Below, in pieces: positions 52,684 to 63,600 of a DNA stretch of 64,000 nucleotides; the first letter of the stretch is position 1, and every line of letters begins with the position of its first letter. The position numbers were made by a program, and so were the translations under genes. This DNA comes from Alsobacter metallidurans (GTDB taxonomy: Bacteria; Pseudomonadota; Alphaproteobacteria; Rhizobiales; Beijerinckiaceae): positions 723,411-787,410 of the forward strand of contig NZ_BMES01000002.1 of NCBI RefSeq assembly GCF_014636935.1. The letters are read 5' to 3'. A model generated the notes under the pieces. The model was given only the letters and a program-made list of their open reading frames with translations, was not told where the DNA came from and searched no databases.

Positions 52684-53658
52684 TCACCCTTGGTGGACGC
52701 GCCCGCTGCGGTAGGCCAGCAGCATGGTGATGATCACCGCACCGTAGATGATCTGGCGGCCAGCCTCGGGCATCTGCATGATCGACAGGACGCTGTTCAG
52801 CAGAACGATCAGCACCACGCCCACCACTGTGCCGGCGTAGCGGCCGCTGCCGCCCAGGATGTTGGCGCCGCCGATCACCACGGCCGCGATGGCGGGAAGG
52901 ACGTAGGCGTCGCCCATGCCCTGGTAGGCCTTGGTGGAGTAGCCGGCGAGCAGCACGCCCGCGAGGCCCGCCAACATGCCGCAGGCCGCGAAGGCCGCCA
53001 CGATCACGCCGCGGGTGCGCATGCCGGCCAGGTAGGCGGCCGCCTCGCGGTTGCCGATGGCGTAGATGGTGCGGCCGAACACAGTGCGTTTCAGCACCAC
53101 CGCGATGACGATCGACACGCCAACCCAGACGAAGATCGCCATCGGAATGCCGCCGACCCGGCCCGCCGCCAGGAAGCGCATCAGGTCGGTCGCGGCCGTC
53201 TGCGGCGCGAAGCCGCCGGTGTGCGCCACCATGAGGCCGCGCATCACGGCGTTCACCGCGAGCGTGAAAATCATCGACGGCACGCGCAGATAGGCGACGC
53301 CGAGCCCGTTCACGAGGCCGACCGCCAGCCCCACCGCGAGCCCGGTCGGGATCGCCCAGGGGCCGCCGACCGTCGTGGCCATCATGGCGGAGGCCGCCAG
53401 CGTCCACGCGACCGAGAGATCGATGTGCCCGATCAGGATCACCAGCATCATGCCGGCCGCCACGATGCCCAGAAAGGCGCCGATCTGGAGCTGCTGCAGC
53501 AGGTAGTTCGGCGACAGCAGCGTCATGGTGCCGGCGGTCACCAGCGTGTAGGCGGTGCCGATCACCAAAAGGAGGATGATGAAGGCCGACGCGATCACGA
53601 TCGGCTTGTCGTCCGGCCCGAGCGCGAAACGGGCGGGCTTCTCCAGCGCGGCGCTCAT
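52684..53658 (-). CDS. Ribose-type ABC transporter permease
   Basis: 324 aa RbsC-like (BPD_transp_2) permease with about ten hydrophobic segments. Family blocks include MMLVILIGHIDLSVAWTLA (the GxxDLSVG-type motif), RTVFGRTIYAIGNREAAAYLAG and AAVVIGGANILGGSGRYAGT. It converges on ridA with 25 bp between stops and overlaps the preceding permease gene by 4 bp. Confidence 0.92.
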   Translation of the reverse strand: MSAALEKPARFALGPDDKPIVIASAFIILLLVIGTAYTLVTAGTMTLLSPNYLLQQLQIGAFLGIVAAGMMLVILIGHIDLSVAWTLAASAMMATTVGGPWAIPTGLAVGLAVGLVNGLGVAYLRVPSMIFTLAVNAVMRGLMVAHTGGFAPQTAATDLMRFLAAGRVGGIPMAIFVWVGVSIVIAVVLKRTVFGRTIYAIGNREAAAYLAGMRTRGVIVAAFAACGMLAGLAGVLLAGYSTKAYQGMGDAYVLPAIAAVVIGGANILGGSGRYAGTVVGVVLIVLLNSVLSIMQMPEAGRQIIYGAVIITMLLAYRSGRVHQG

Positions 53659-54703
53659 CGAAACAGCTCCAGCCGGTTCTTGACCTGCAGCACCCGCAGG
53701 CCGCCGAGGCTCACGGCCGCCAGCAGGATCAGCCCCTCCACCAGGGACTGCATCAGCGGCGGGATGTCGAAGATCCGGAAATTGAACGAGATCACCCGCA
53801 GGATCAGCGCGCCGAACACCGAGCCAACCGCCGAGCCGGAGCCGCCCAGCAGCGAGGTGCCGCCCAGCACCACGGCCGCGATGGAGTTGAGCGTGTAGGC
53901 GCTCGCCTGCGGCAGGTCGGCGTTGCCGGAGGAGGTCTGGATGGCGAGAAACAGCCCGCCCAGCGCCGCGAAGACGCCAGACAGCGTGAAGGCCGCGATC
54001 TTGGCCCGGTCCACCGGCAGGCCGGACATGAAGGCCGCGCCTTCCGCCGAGCCCACCGCGTAGATGGTGCGCCCGATCACGGTGCGGCGAAACGGAACCC
54101 AGATCAGCAGGATCACGAGAACCAGCAGCACCAGCGCGGCCGGGATCCAGGCGATCGGCTGGAACCACGCCGCCTTGCCGCCGTCGAACAGCCCGTAGGT
54201 TTCGGCGAAATCCGAAAGGCTGTTGGTGAGCGCCCAGGACAGGTCCTCGTCGACCTTGCCGCCGGGCTTGGGACGGAGAAACAGCGCGATGCCGATCGCG
54301 ATCGCGCCTGTCGCCAGGGTGGTGATGATGGGCTGGATGCGCCCGTACACGACGATGCAGCCATTGGCGAAGCCGAATGCCGCGCCGGCCGCGATGCAGG
54401 TGACGATGCCGAAGGCGATCTGCAGCGGCGAGCCGATCACGAGGTGGCTGGCGAGGCAGTTGACCATCGTCATCACGGCCCCGACCGAAAGGTCGAGCCC
54501 GCCCATCAGCACCGGGATGGTCTGCGCCATCGCGACCATGGCCAGCGCGATAGCCTCGTCGGCGTTCTGCACCAGGACGGGAGTGGAGAACCCCTTGGGA
54601 TGGAAGATGTTGTAGAATAGGTAGAACGCCAGGAAGAGCGCAATGGCGCTGGCGAGCCCGGTGTTCTGGCGCAGGCGGATCAGCCAGTCGGCCGTAGGTC
54701 GGC

Positions 54704-54707
<4 letters not shown>
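53655..54707 (-). CDS. Ribose-type ABC transporter permease, second subunit
   Basis: 350 aa RbsC-like permease carrying TIPVLMGGLDLSVGAVMTMVN, RTVIGRTIYAVGSAEGAAFM and AAVVLGGTSLLGGSGSAVGS. It has a longer loop (about 140-190) than its partner. Two permease genes in tandem suggest a heterodimeric channel. It overlaps the ATPase gene by 4 bp upstream. Confidence 0.92.
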
Positions 54708-56248
<1,541 letters not shown>

Positions 56249-56305
56249 GGCCTGGTCGATCTCACGCAAGGTGGATGGGTAGCGTCGGCGGCGCCGTCGA
56301 ACACG

Positions 56306-56331
56306 GGCGGCCTGGGTCGCCCCAGGCCGCC
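56306..56331 (-). promoter_or_regulatory. Perfect 11-bp stem-loop after the sugar-type binding-protein gene
   Basis: GGCGGCCTGGG at 56306-56316 and CCCAGGCCGCC at 56321-56331 form a perfect stem with a four-base loop TCGC, 7 bp beyond the stop of the binding-protein gene. No U-tract follows. It mirrors the stem after aapJ. Confidence 0.7.
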
Positions 56332-56338
56332 AAACGCG

Positions 56339-57469
56339 TCAGTTGGTGGTGTTCTTCTCGTCCTTTGCCATGATCTCGGTGGCCGTGATGTTGACGTTGC
56401 ACGGCTTGAACTCGTTCACGGTGAAGAAATTGTCCGTGAGGTTCGACCAGTAGTTGGCGCCGTCCTTCATCTCGTCATAGCGCGCCTGCGGGATCGGCAC
56501 CGAGATGAGCTGCGGCATCGGGTTGCCCTCCAGCGCCGAGAGCGCCGCCTTGGTGGCGATGGCGACGAGGCCGGGCGACTGGCCGACCGACAGGCCCTTG
56601 AGGCCGTCCTTGCCGTACTGCGCCAGCAGCTTGCGGAAGCCGTTCTCGGACTCGCCCGCGATCGGCACCCACGGGTGCTTGGCGTCCTGCATGGCGCGTG
56701 TCACGCCCGTGGAGCCGCCCTGCACGATGATACCGTCGAACTTGCCATGCGCCGCGATGGCGTCGGCCGTCACCTTCTGGGCCGTGCCGTCGTCCCAGTT
56801 GCCCACCACTTCGATGATCTCGAAATTGGCGCCGTTCTTCATCACTTCCTGGAAGCCGATATGGCGGTCGCGATCCACCGAGTTGCCGGGCAGGCCGCGC
56901 ACTTCGAGGATCTTGCCGCTCTTCTTGTCGCCGAGCTGCTCGCGCAGCCAGCGGCCGTAGATCTTGCCCATTTCGAGCTGGTCTTCGTTGACCATCATCA
57001 CCTTGTCGGTGTCGAGCACGTTGTCGAACGGCACGACCACGACGTTGTTCTTGTCGGCGAGGCGGATCACCCTGTCGAAGCCTTCCGGCGACACCGCGAT
57101 GGTGACGATCGCGTCGTAGCCCTGGTTGATGAAGTCCTCCATCGCGCCGAGCTGGGCGGCGACGTCCGTGCCGGTCGAGATGACCTTGAATTCCTTGATC
57201 TTCTCCTTGACGCCAGGCTGCTCCGCATAGGCCTTGGCGGTCTTGATCATCTGGATGCGCCAGGTGTTGCCCACGAAGCCGTTGACCACCGCGATGCGGT
57301 ACGGACCAGGCTTTTTGTCCCACTGGAGATACTTGGTCTTCTCGTTCCAGGGCTTGAAGCACTGCGGATCGGCGCCGGGGCCGGACACGGTCTTAGGGCC
57401 GGCGAGAACCGCCACGGACGAAAGAAGAAGGCCGGCGAACGCGACGCCGGCGATGCGTGAAGCATGCAT
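56339..57469 (-). CDS. Sugar-type ABC transporter substrate-binding protein
   Basis: 376 aa from the ATG at 57469 with GGGAGG seven bases upstream; 23 codons further upstream are in frame but not signal-like. Residues 1-23 form a signal peptide (GVAFAGLLLSSVAVLAG). The mature part is a Peripla_BP_4 type I receptor: YRIAVVNGFVGNTWRIQM, GAMEDFINQGYDAIVTIAVS, VVVPFDNVLDTDKVMMVN, GKILEVRGLPGNSVDRDRH and WVPIAGESENGFRKLL. The ligand-contacting positions differ from ribose-binding protein, so the ligand is open. It leads the importer operon and is divergent from an AraC gene. Confidence 0.9.
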   Translation of the reverse strand: MHASRIAGVAFAGLLLSSVAVLAGPKTVSGPGADPQCFKPWNEKTKYLQWDKKPGPYRIAVVNGFVGNTWRIQMIKTAKAYAEQPGVKEKIKEFKVISTGTDVAAQLGAMEDFINQGYDAIVTIAVSPEGFDRVIRLADKNNVVVVPFDNVLDTDKVMMVNEDQLEMGKIYGRWLREQLGDKKSGKILEVRGLPGNSVDRDRHIGFQEVMKNGANFEIIEVVGNWDDGTAQKVTADAIAAHGKFDGIIVQGGSTGVTRAMQDAKHPWVPIAGESENGFRKLLAQYGKDGLKGLSVGQSPGLVAIATKAALSALEGNPMPQLISVPIPQARYDEMKDGANYWSNLTDNFFTVNEFKPCNVNITATEIMAKDEKNTTN

Positions 57470-57574
57470 TGTAAGCCTCCCAGATGGCGTCTTTTGTCGG
57501 TCTAGATGCCCATCGAGGAGCATTCCGCCATTCGCCAAGCCCGAGCATGGAACAAGCCGGCGCGGGTGGCAATC

Positions 57575-57594
57575 CCTGAGGTACGATCCTCAGG
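57575..57594. promoter_or_regulatory. Inverted repeat CCTGAGG-N6-CCTCAGG, candidate AraC site
   Basis: CCTGAGG at 57575-57581 and CCTCAGG at 57588-57594 surround TACGAT. The contained octamer GTACGATC is repeated upstream of the AraC gene, which hints at one shared regulator. Confidence 0.4.
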
Positions 57595-57937
57595 ACTGTG
57601 TTTGCGCTGAAAGCCGGGCGGCGGTCGAAATGCAAACGAGCGGTGGCGAAGGGGCTTCGCGCAACCGCTCTGTCTTCACGAAAAGGTCCCGACGGGCTCC
57701 TTGGCCGGGGCCCGCCTCGTACTCTCATGGGTGGGAGCGCCTGACCCATACGAGGCGGTCGGAAGCCCGGAAAACCGAGCTTCAGCGCAACGTTGCCAAG
57801 CGCGATGGGCCGCCGCTATCCCCAAGACGCAGCATGCTCCCGAAAGCGCAGGAAGCGGATGATTTCGGCCGCGCCGCGCCACGCGGCGCGCGATGTGTGA
57901 TCCACCGTGAGGGGAACCGCGTATTGCAAAGCTCAGG

Positions 57938-57959
57938 TTGTACGATCACATTTGTGCAA
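57938..57959. promoter_or_regulatory. Imperfect inverted repeat before the AraC gene
   Basis: TTGTAC (57938-57943) and GTGCAA (57954-57959) with ten bases between, ending 20 bp before the AraC start codon. It could be the autoregulatory operator. Confidence 0.35.
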
Positions 57960-57979
57960 CCTCTGCGAGGTGAACACGC

Positions 57980-58942
57980 ATGGCGCCGAGCCCTTGGCCG
58001 GAGATTATGCTGCGCGACGTGGACTACCGCGACCCGGATGAGGCGCGCGAGGCGCTGCAGCTGCGAACGAGCCGGGTGAGCCGGATCACGGCCCTCAATC
58101 GCCAGTTCAAGCTGCGCTACCGCTCGGTGGAGATCGCCGGGCTGCACGTTTCCCGCACGTGGGAGACCAGCGCCGAGTTCAGCATCAACGGGCAGGTCGT
58201 GCCCGTGATGTTCTTTCCCGCCTCGGGTGGAACCGTGCTGACCACCCGCGGCGGCGAACAGCGCTTCACGACCGCATCGGTGGGAGGCTTCACGGTCGCG
58301 GAGGAAGCCCGGTTTTCACCGGCCAAGGGCTACAGCGAGATCGTGCTGCGGCTGGACCGGAGCGCGCTGCGCGACGCCATGGACCTTCTGGACATCGATG
58401 TCGACGTTGACGCGGCGCTTCGGGTAGCGGCGCTCAGGTCGGATCTCGCCGGCCTCGACAGGCTGCGCGCCAAGGTGTTCGGGTTCTTCGACGATTGCAC
58501 CACGGAGCCGGAGCCGTTCCGGTCGCGCAACGCCCGCCTTCAGCAGCAGGCGATCACGCTTCGCGCCGCGTCGCTGCTCTCGGTGGCCTTGGGGCTGAAC
58601 GAACCGGCGGACCACGGCTCCCATCCGGCGCTGGGCCGAGCGATCGAATTCATCAGGACGCGGCTGAACGACGACATCGGCTTCCGGGACATCGCACTGG
58701 CGTCAGGCGTGAGCCTTCGCTTGCTGCAGGCGCTGTTCAGGCGCGATCTCGGCTGCACGCCGGGCCAGTTCATCCGGACAGAGCGGCTGCGGCATGCGCG
58801 GACGCTGCTGGACACGGGCGCCGCCGCGTCCGTCACCCAGGCCGCGCTGGACAGCGGGTTCAGCCATCTCGGGAAGTTCAGCGCCGCCTATCGGCAGAGC
58901 TTCGGCGAAACTCCTTCGCAAACGCTGCGTCGCTGGTCCTGA
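57980..58942 (+). CDS. AraC-family transcriptional regulator
   Basis: 320 aa from an ATG with GAGGTG eight bases upstream. The N-terminal part (about 1-200) resembles the AraC-binding-like domain (cupin-derived; LHVSRTWETSAEFSIN, GGEQRFTTASVGGFTV). The C-terminal HTH_18 domain has IEFIRTRLNDDIGFRDIALA, SGVSLRLLQALFRRDLGCTP and SVTQAALDSGFSHLGKFSAA with the conserved closing GETPSQTLRR. It is divergent from the sugar-type importer and probably controls it in response to its substrate. It converges on the hybrid kinase gene with 10 bp between stops. Confidence 0.93.
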   Translation: MAPSPWPEIMLRDVDYRDPDEAREALQLRTSRVSRITALNRQFKLRYRSVEIAGLHVSRTWETSAEFSINGQVVPVMFFPASGGTVLTTRGGEQRFTTASVGGFTVAEEARFSPAKGYSEIVLRLDRSALRDAMDLLDIDVDVDAALRVAALRSDLAGLDRLRAKVFGFFDDCTTEPEPFRSRNARLQQQAITLRAASLLSVALGLNEPADHGSHPALGRAIEFIRTRLNDDIGFRDIALASGVSLRLLQALFRRDLGCTPGQFIRTERLRHARTLLDTGAAASVTQAALDSGFSHLGKFSAAYRQSFGETPSQTLRRWS

Positions 58943-58952
58943 GGGGAACGTC

Positions 58953-60674
58953 TCAGCGTCCGGCCGGTATTGAAGGCCGAGCCGGCTGCGCCGCAAGGGC
59001 CTTCGAGATCGCAGCTGCGAGCTCGTCCTGATTGAACGGCTTGGCGAGGCGGATCGCATCCGTCGGACCTGGCCCTGTCGGGAGCTCGGCGTAGCCGCTC
59101 GCCAGGATGGCCCTCACGGAGGGATAAAGTTCATTCACATGGAGCAGCAGTTCGGCCCCGCTCATGCCCGGCATCGCGTGGTCGGTCAGCAGCAGTTCGA
59201 CGCCGGCATTGGTTTTCAGCAGGTCGAGCGCCACGGCGGCCGAGTCGGCCTCGATCACGGTGTGCCCCAGGTCCTCGATCATCGCGCAGGTTCCGGTCCG
59301 CACCAGAGCATCGTCGTCCACCACCAGAACGAGCCGCGTCGTCGTGGCCGGCGCCGGCGTTTCCCTGAACGGAAGCGGATTCGGCCGGGCCGCCAGCCCG
59401 TCCCGCGACGCCACGGGCAGCACGAGGTGAACGGTGGTGCCTTCACCGGGCTTGCTCGACAGGCGCAGGGCTCCGCCCGACTGCGCCGTCATCCCGTGCA
59501 CCATGGAAAGGCCGAGCCCGGTGCCTTTGCCCGGCCCCTTGGTCGTGAAGAAGGGTTCGGCCGCCTTGGCCAGCGTCGCCTCGTCCATGCCCAGCCCCGT
59601 GTCCCTCACGGTGACGCAAAGGTATTCGCCCGGGGCGAGGCCGTCATGGGTCGGCGTTTCGATCTGGAAACGCTCCGCCGAGATATGTAAGACGCCGCCG
59701 TCCGGCATGGCGTCCCGGGCGTTGACGGCCAGGTTGAGAAACGCGAGTTCGAGCTGGTTGACGTCGACCTGGATGGGCGGGAGATCAGGCTCGAAGACCG
59801 CCTCGATGGCGACCGCCGGACCCACCGCACGCCGCAAAAGGTCTTCCATGCCGCCAAACAGAGCCTCGATGGCGACGCTCTCGGGTTTCAGCTCCTGCCG
59901 CCTGGCGAAAGCCAGGAGACGCTTTGTCAGCGCGGCGCCGCGCTGGGCCCCCTCCGTGGCGTTGTCCAGCAGCCGCAGGGACCGCTCCTCCGTCACGCGT
60001 TTGCGCAACAGTTCAAGGCTTCCCAACACGGCCATGAGAAGATTGTTGAAGTCGTGCGCCACGCCGCCGGTGAGCTGGCCGATGGTGTCCATCTTCTGCG
60101 CTTCGAACAACTGTGCGAGAGCAGCTTCGCGCTCGCGGGTGCGCTCCTCGATGCGGACTTCGAGTTCCTCGTTCAAACGCGTGAGCGCCTGGCTCGACGC
60201 TTCCAGCGCAGCCGTGCGCTCTGACACGCGCCGCTCCAGTTCCTCGTTCATGCGCTCGAGCTGGCGCGTCTTCCGGTAAAGATCGACGAAGATCCGCACC
60301 TTCGCGCGCAGCATCTCGGGCGCGACCGGCACCGGGACGTAATCGACCGCGCCCGCCGCATAGCCGCGCAGCCGGTCGAGGTCGGTCAGGTGGATCGCCG
60401 AGACGAAGATGATGGCGATCTTCTCGAACCGCGGATGCTCCCGGATCAACGCCGCGAGCTCGAAACCGTCAAGCTCGGGCATCTGCACGTCCATAAGCAC
60501 CACCGCGACATCGCTGCGCAGCAGGTGCTCGAACGCTTCGCGCGCGGTGGACGCTTTCAGGAGCGTTTCGCCGAGATCTTCCAGGATGACCTCGTAGCTG
60601 AGCAGCTTTGCCGGCTGGTCGTCCACGAGGAGGATGTTGACCTTGTCCTGATCGCTCACGCTGGTTTGACTCAC
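58953..60674 (-). CDS. Hybrid response regulator/histidine kinase (REC-HK-REC)
   Basis: 573 aa from a GTG at 60674 that overlaps the stop of the upstream kinase gene (GTGA); 29 further codons in frame lie inside that gene. An N-terminal receiver (about 10-125) has DD and phospho-acceptor Asp in VVLMDVQMPELDG, but the position of the invariant lysine reads Val in VDYVPVPVAPE. A coiled coil (about 130-205) precedes HisKA with H in GGVAHDFNNLLMAVLGS, then HATPase with NLAVNARDAMPDGG, DTGLGMD and GKGTGLGLSMVHG, and a second receiver at the C-terminus (VVDDDALVRTG, LLTDHAMPGMSG, LAKPF). It is cytoplasmic and translationally coupled to the HAMP-array kinase, so the two probably form one relay. Confidence 0.92.
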   Translation of the reverse strand: MSQTSVSDQDKVNILLVDDQPAKLLSYEVILEDLGETLLKASTAREAFEHLLRSDVAVVLMDVQMPELDGFELAALIREHPRFEKIAIIFVSAIHLTDLDRLRGYAAGAVDYVPVPVAPEMLRAKVRIFVDLYRKTRQLERMNEELERRVSERTAALEASSQALTRLNEELEVRIEERTREREAALAQLFEAQKMDTIGQLTGGVAHDFNNLLMAVLGSLELLRKRVTEERSLRLLDNATEGAQRGAALTKRLLAFARRQELKPESVAIEALFGGMEDLLRRAVGPAVAIEAVFEPDLPPIQVDVNQLELAFLNLAVNARDAMPDGGVLHISAERFQIETPTHDGLAPGEYLCVTVRDTGLGMDEATLAKAAEPFFTTKGPGKGTGLGLSMVHGMTAQSGGALRLSSKPGEGTTVHLVLPVASRDGLAARPNPLPFRETPAPATTTRLVLVVDDDALVRTGTCAMIEDLGHTVIEADSAAVALDLLKTNAGVELLLTDHAMPGMSGAELLLHVNELYPSVRAILASGYAELPTGPGPTDAIRLAKPFNQDELAAAISKALAAQPARPSIPAGR

Positions 60675-63600
60675 CGGTGCAGCCACATGCGCAGCGCCGA
60701 GAGGAGCTGCTCCGTGTTGACGGGCTTGGCCAGGTAATCGGACGCGCCGGCTTCCAGGCATTTTTCGCGATCGCCCTTCATCGCCTTTGCGGTCAGGGCG
60801 ATCATCGGCAAGCGCCTGTGGGCCGGGTTGGCCCGGATCACCTGCATGGTCTCGTAGCCGTCCATCCCGGGCATCATGATGTCCATCAGCACGATGGCGA
60901 GCTCGGGGGTCTGCTCGATCACCTGGATCGCCTCGCTGCCCGTGGTCGCCGTCAGGACCTTCATGCCGCGCCGCTCCAGAACGCTGCTGAGCGCGAAGAT
61001 GTTGCGGGCGTCGTCGTCCACCAGCAGCACGCTGCGGCCGACGAGATCCTCGTCGGAGCTATGGAGGCGCTCCAGCATGCGCTGCTTCGGCGGGGGCAAC
61101 TGCGTCACCACCCGATGGAGAAACAGCGCAGTCTCGTCGAGCAGGCGCTCGGGCGACTCGACGCCCTTCACGACGACGCTGCGCGCCATGGTGTGCAGCT
61201 GCGCGTCCTCCTCGGGCGACAACTCCCGCCCGGTGAACACCACCACCGGCGTATCCGCCAGCTTGGCGTCGTCACGAATGCGTTCGAGCACCTCGAAGCC
61301 GGAGATGTCCGGCAGCTTCAGGTCGAGCACGATGCAGTCCACCGGCTGCTCGCGGAGCTGCGCCAGGGCCCCCTCCCCGGTGTCGGCGGTCAGGATCTCG
61401 ACGTCGTCATGCCCGAGCAGTTCGCGCAGCCCGAGTTGCTCAGCCGGGTTGTCCTCGATCACCAGGAGCCGCTTGCGCCGCGGCCCGACCACGCCCTTGA
61501 GGCGGTTCAGCGCCGCCTCAAGCCCCTCGATGGTGGTGGGCTTGTTCATGAACGCGAAGGCGCCGCGAGCCAGCCCGTGCTGTTTGTCCTCGTCGAGCGT
61601 GACGATCTGCACCGGGATGTGGCGCGTGTTCGGATCGCGCTTGAGCTGGCTCAGCACGGTCCAGCCGAGCATGTCGGGCAGGAAGACGTCGAGCGACACA
61701 GCGCTGGGCTGGTACTGGCGCGCGAGCGCGAGCGCGTCCGCGCCCCTGAGCGCGACCAGCACCTTGAAGCCGTTGTCGCGCGCCAGGTCGGCGACCACGC
61801 GGGCATAATGCGGGTCGTCTTCCACCACCAGGAGAACGAGGTCGCCCGGGTGGATCGCGGCGCGGTCATCCGTCAAGGTTTCGGCCGGGACCTCGGTGAG
61901 GCGCTGCGCCGACGCCGGGCGCGGGCTGGCGTAGCCCGGGCCCGGGCCGAGGTCTCGCTGCGGCAGGCCGGCGGACTGGCCGCCCACGTAGGTCAGCGGG
62001 AGGTAGAGCACGAAGGTGCTCCCCAGTCCGGGCTGGCTTCGCAGCTGGATTTCGCCGCCGAGCAGGTTGGCGAGCTCGCGGCTGATCGCGAGGCCGAGCC
62101 CGGTGCCGCCGTATTTGCGGCTTGTGCCCGCGTCGGCCTGCTGGAAGGCCTCGAAAATGATCTTCTGCTTCTCGGGCGGAATCCCGATGCCGGTGTCTGA
62201 CACCTCGAAGGCGACCACGGACGGGGCGTTCCGCAGCATCGGGTGCTCCGGGTTCCAGCCGCTCGCGGCCGGCCGCACCGTAAGCCGCACGCCGCCCTTC
62301 TCGGTGAACTTGAAGGCGTTGGACAGAAGGTTCTTCAGCACCTGCTGCAGGCGCTTGGAGTCCGTGATGATGCTGCGCTCCAGATGCGGGTCGAGATCCA
62401 CGTCGAAGCTCAGCTTGCGGCTGTCCGCCTCGTGCCGGAACGGCCGAGCCATCATGTCGAGCAGGTTGGAGAAGACGATCTCCTCGGCGTCCACCGACAC
62501 CGTCCCAGACTCGATCTTTGACAGGTCCAGGATGTCGCTGATGAGGTTCAGCAGGTCCGTGCCGGCGCCGTGGATGGTGCGGGCGAACTCCACCTGCTTG
62601 CCGGTGAGATTGCCGTCCGGGTTCTCGGTCAGCTGCTGGCCGAGGATCAGGATGCTGTTCAGCGGCGTCCGCAGCTCGTGAGACATGTTCGCCAGGAACT
62701 CGGACTTGTACTTGGAGGTGAGCGCCAGCTCGGCTGCCTTCTCCTCCAGGGCGCGGCGGGCCTGCTCGATCTCCTGGTTCTTGGCTTCCACCTCGACGTT
62801 GCGCTCGGCCAGCTGCTGGGCCTTCTGCTCCAGCTGCTCGTTGGTCTGCTGCAGCTCCTTCTGCTGGGTCTGGAGCTCGGCCGCGAGCTGCTGCGACTGG
62901 GTCAGCAGCCCTTCGGTCTGCATCGTAGCCTCGATCGAGTTCAGCACGATGCCGATGCTCGTCGTGAGCTGGTCCAGGAAGGACATCTGCAGGTCGGTGA
63001 AGTGATTGAGCGAGGCGAGCTCGATCACGGCCTTGACCTGCCCTTCGAACAGCACCGGCAACACGATGGCGTTCTGCGGCGTGGCCTTGAACAGGCCGGA
63101 CGTGATCGGGACGACGTTGGACGGCAACTCGGTGATCACGAACCGCCGCGCATCCAGGGCGCACTGCCCGATGAGCCCTTCGCCAAGCCGCAGCCGCTTC
63201 GGGTGCCCGGATTCGGCGGCGTCCGCATAGGCGTGGAGGAGGCTCAGCCCGCCCTCGTCGACCTGGTAGATGACGCCGTGCTGGGCCTCCACGAGGGGCG
63301 CCAGCTCCGACAGCAGCATGCGGCCCACATTGGACAGGTCGCGCTGGCCCTGCAGCATGTTGGTGAAGCGGGCGAGGTTCGTCTTCAGCCAGTCCTGCTC
63401 GGTGTTGCGGTCCGTCGTGAGACGGAGGTTGCCGATCATCGTGTTGATGTTGTCCTTCAGCTCTGCCACCTCGCCGCGCGCCTCGACCTGGATCGAGCGC
63501 GTCAGGTCGCCCTTGGTCACCGCCGTGGCGACCTCCGCGATGGCGCGCACCTGCGTGGTGAGGTTGGCGGCGAGCAGGTTCACGTTGCCGGTCAGATCCT

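Larger units (their letters stand above)
57470..57979. other. 510-bp divergent control region between binding-protein and AraC genes
   Basis: No credible gene. Two sites share the octamer GTACGATC (57581-57588 and 57940-57947). The first lies within a perfect inverted repeat CCTGAGG/CCTCAGG (57575-57594), 106 bp upstream of the binding-protein start; the second lies in the imperfect repeat TTGTAC/GTGCAA just before the AraC start. A further GC hairpin CGCGCCGC/GCGGCGCG is present near 57871-57891. The region looks like the regulatory space of the two genes. Confidence 0.55.

Noticed and set aside
57782..58147. A 121-codon minus-strand frame upstream of the AraC gene
   Set aside because: It overlaps the AraC start antisense, has no ribosome site and has the Arg/His-rich composition of antisense frames.
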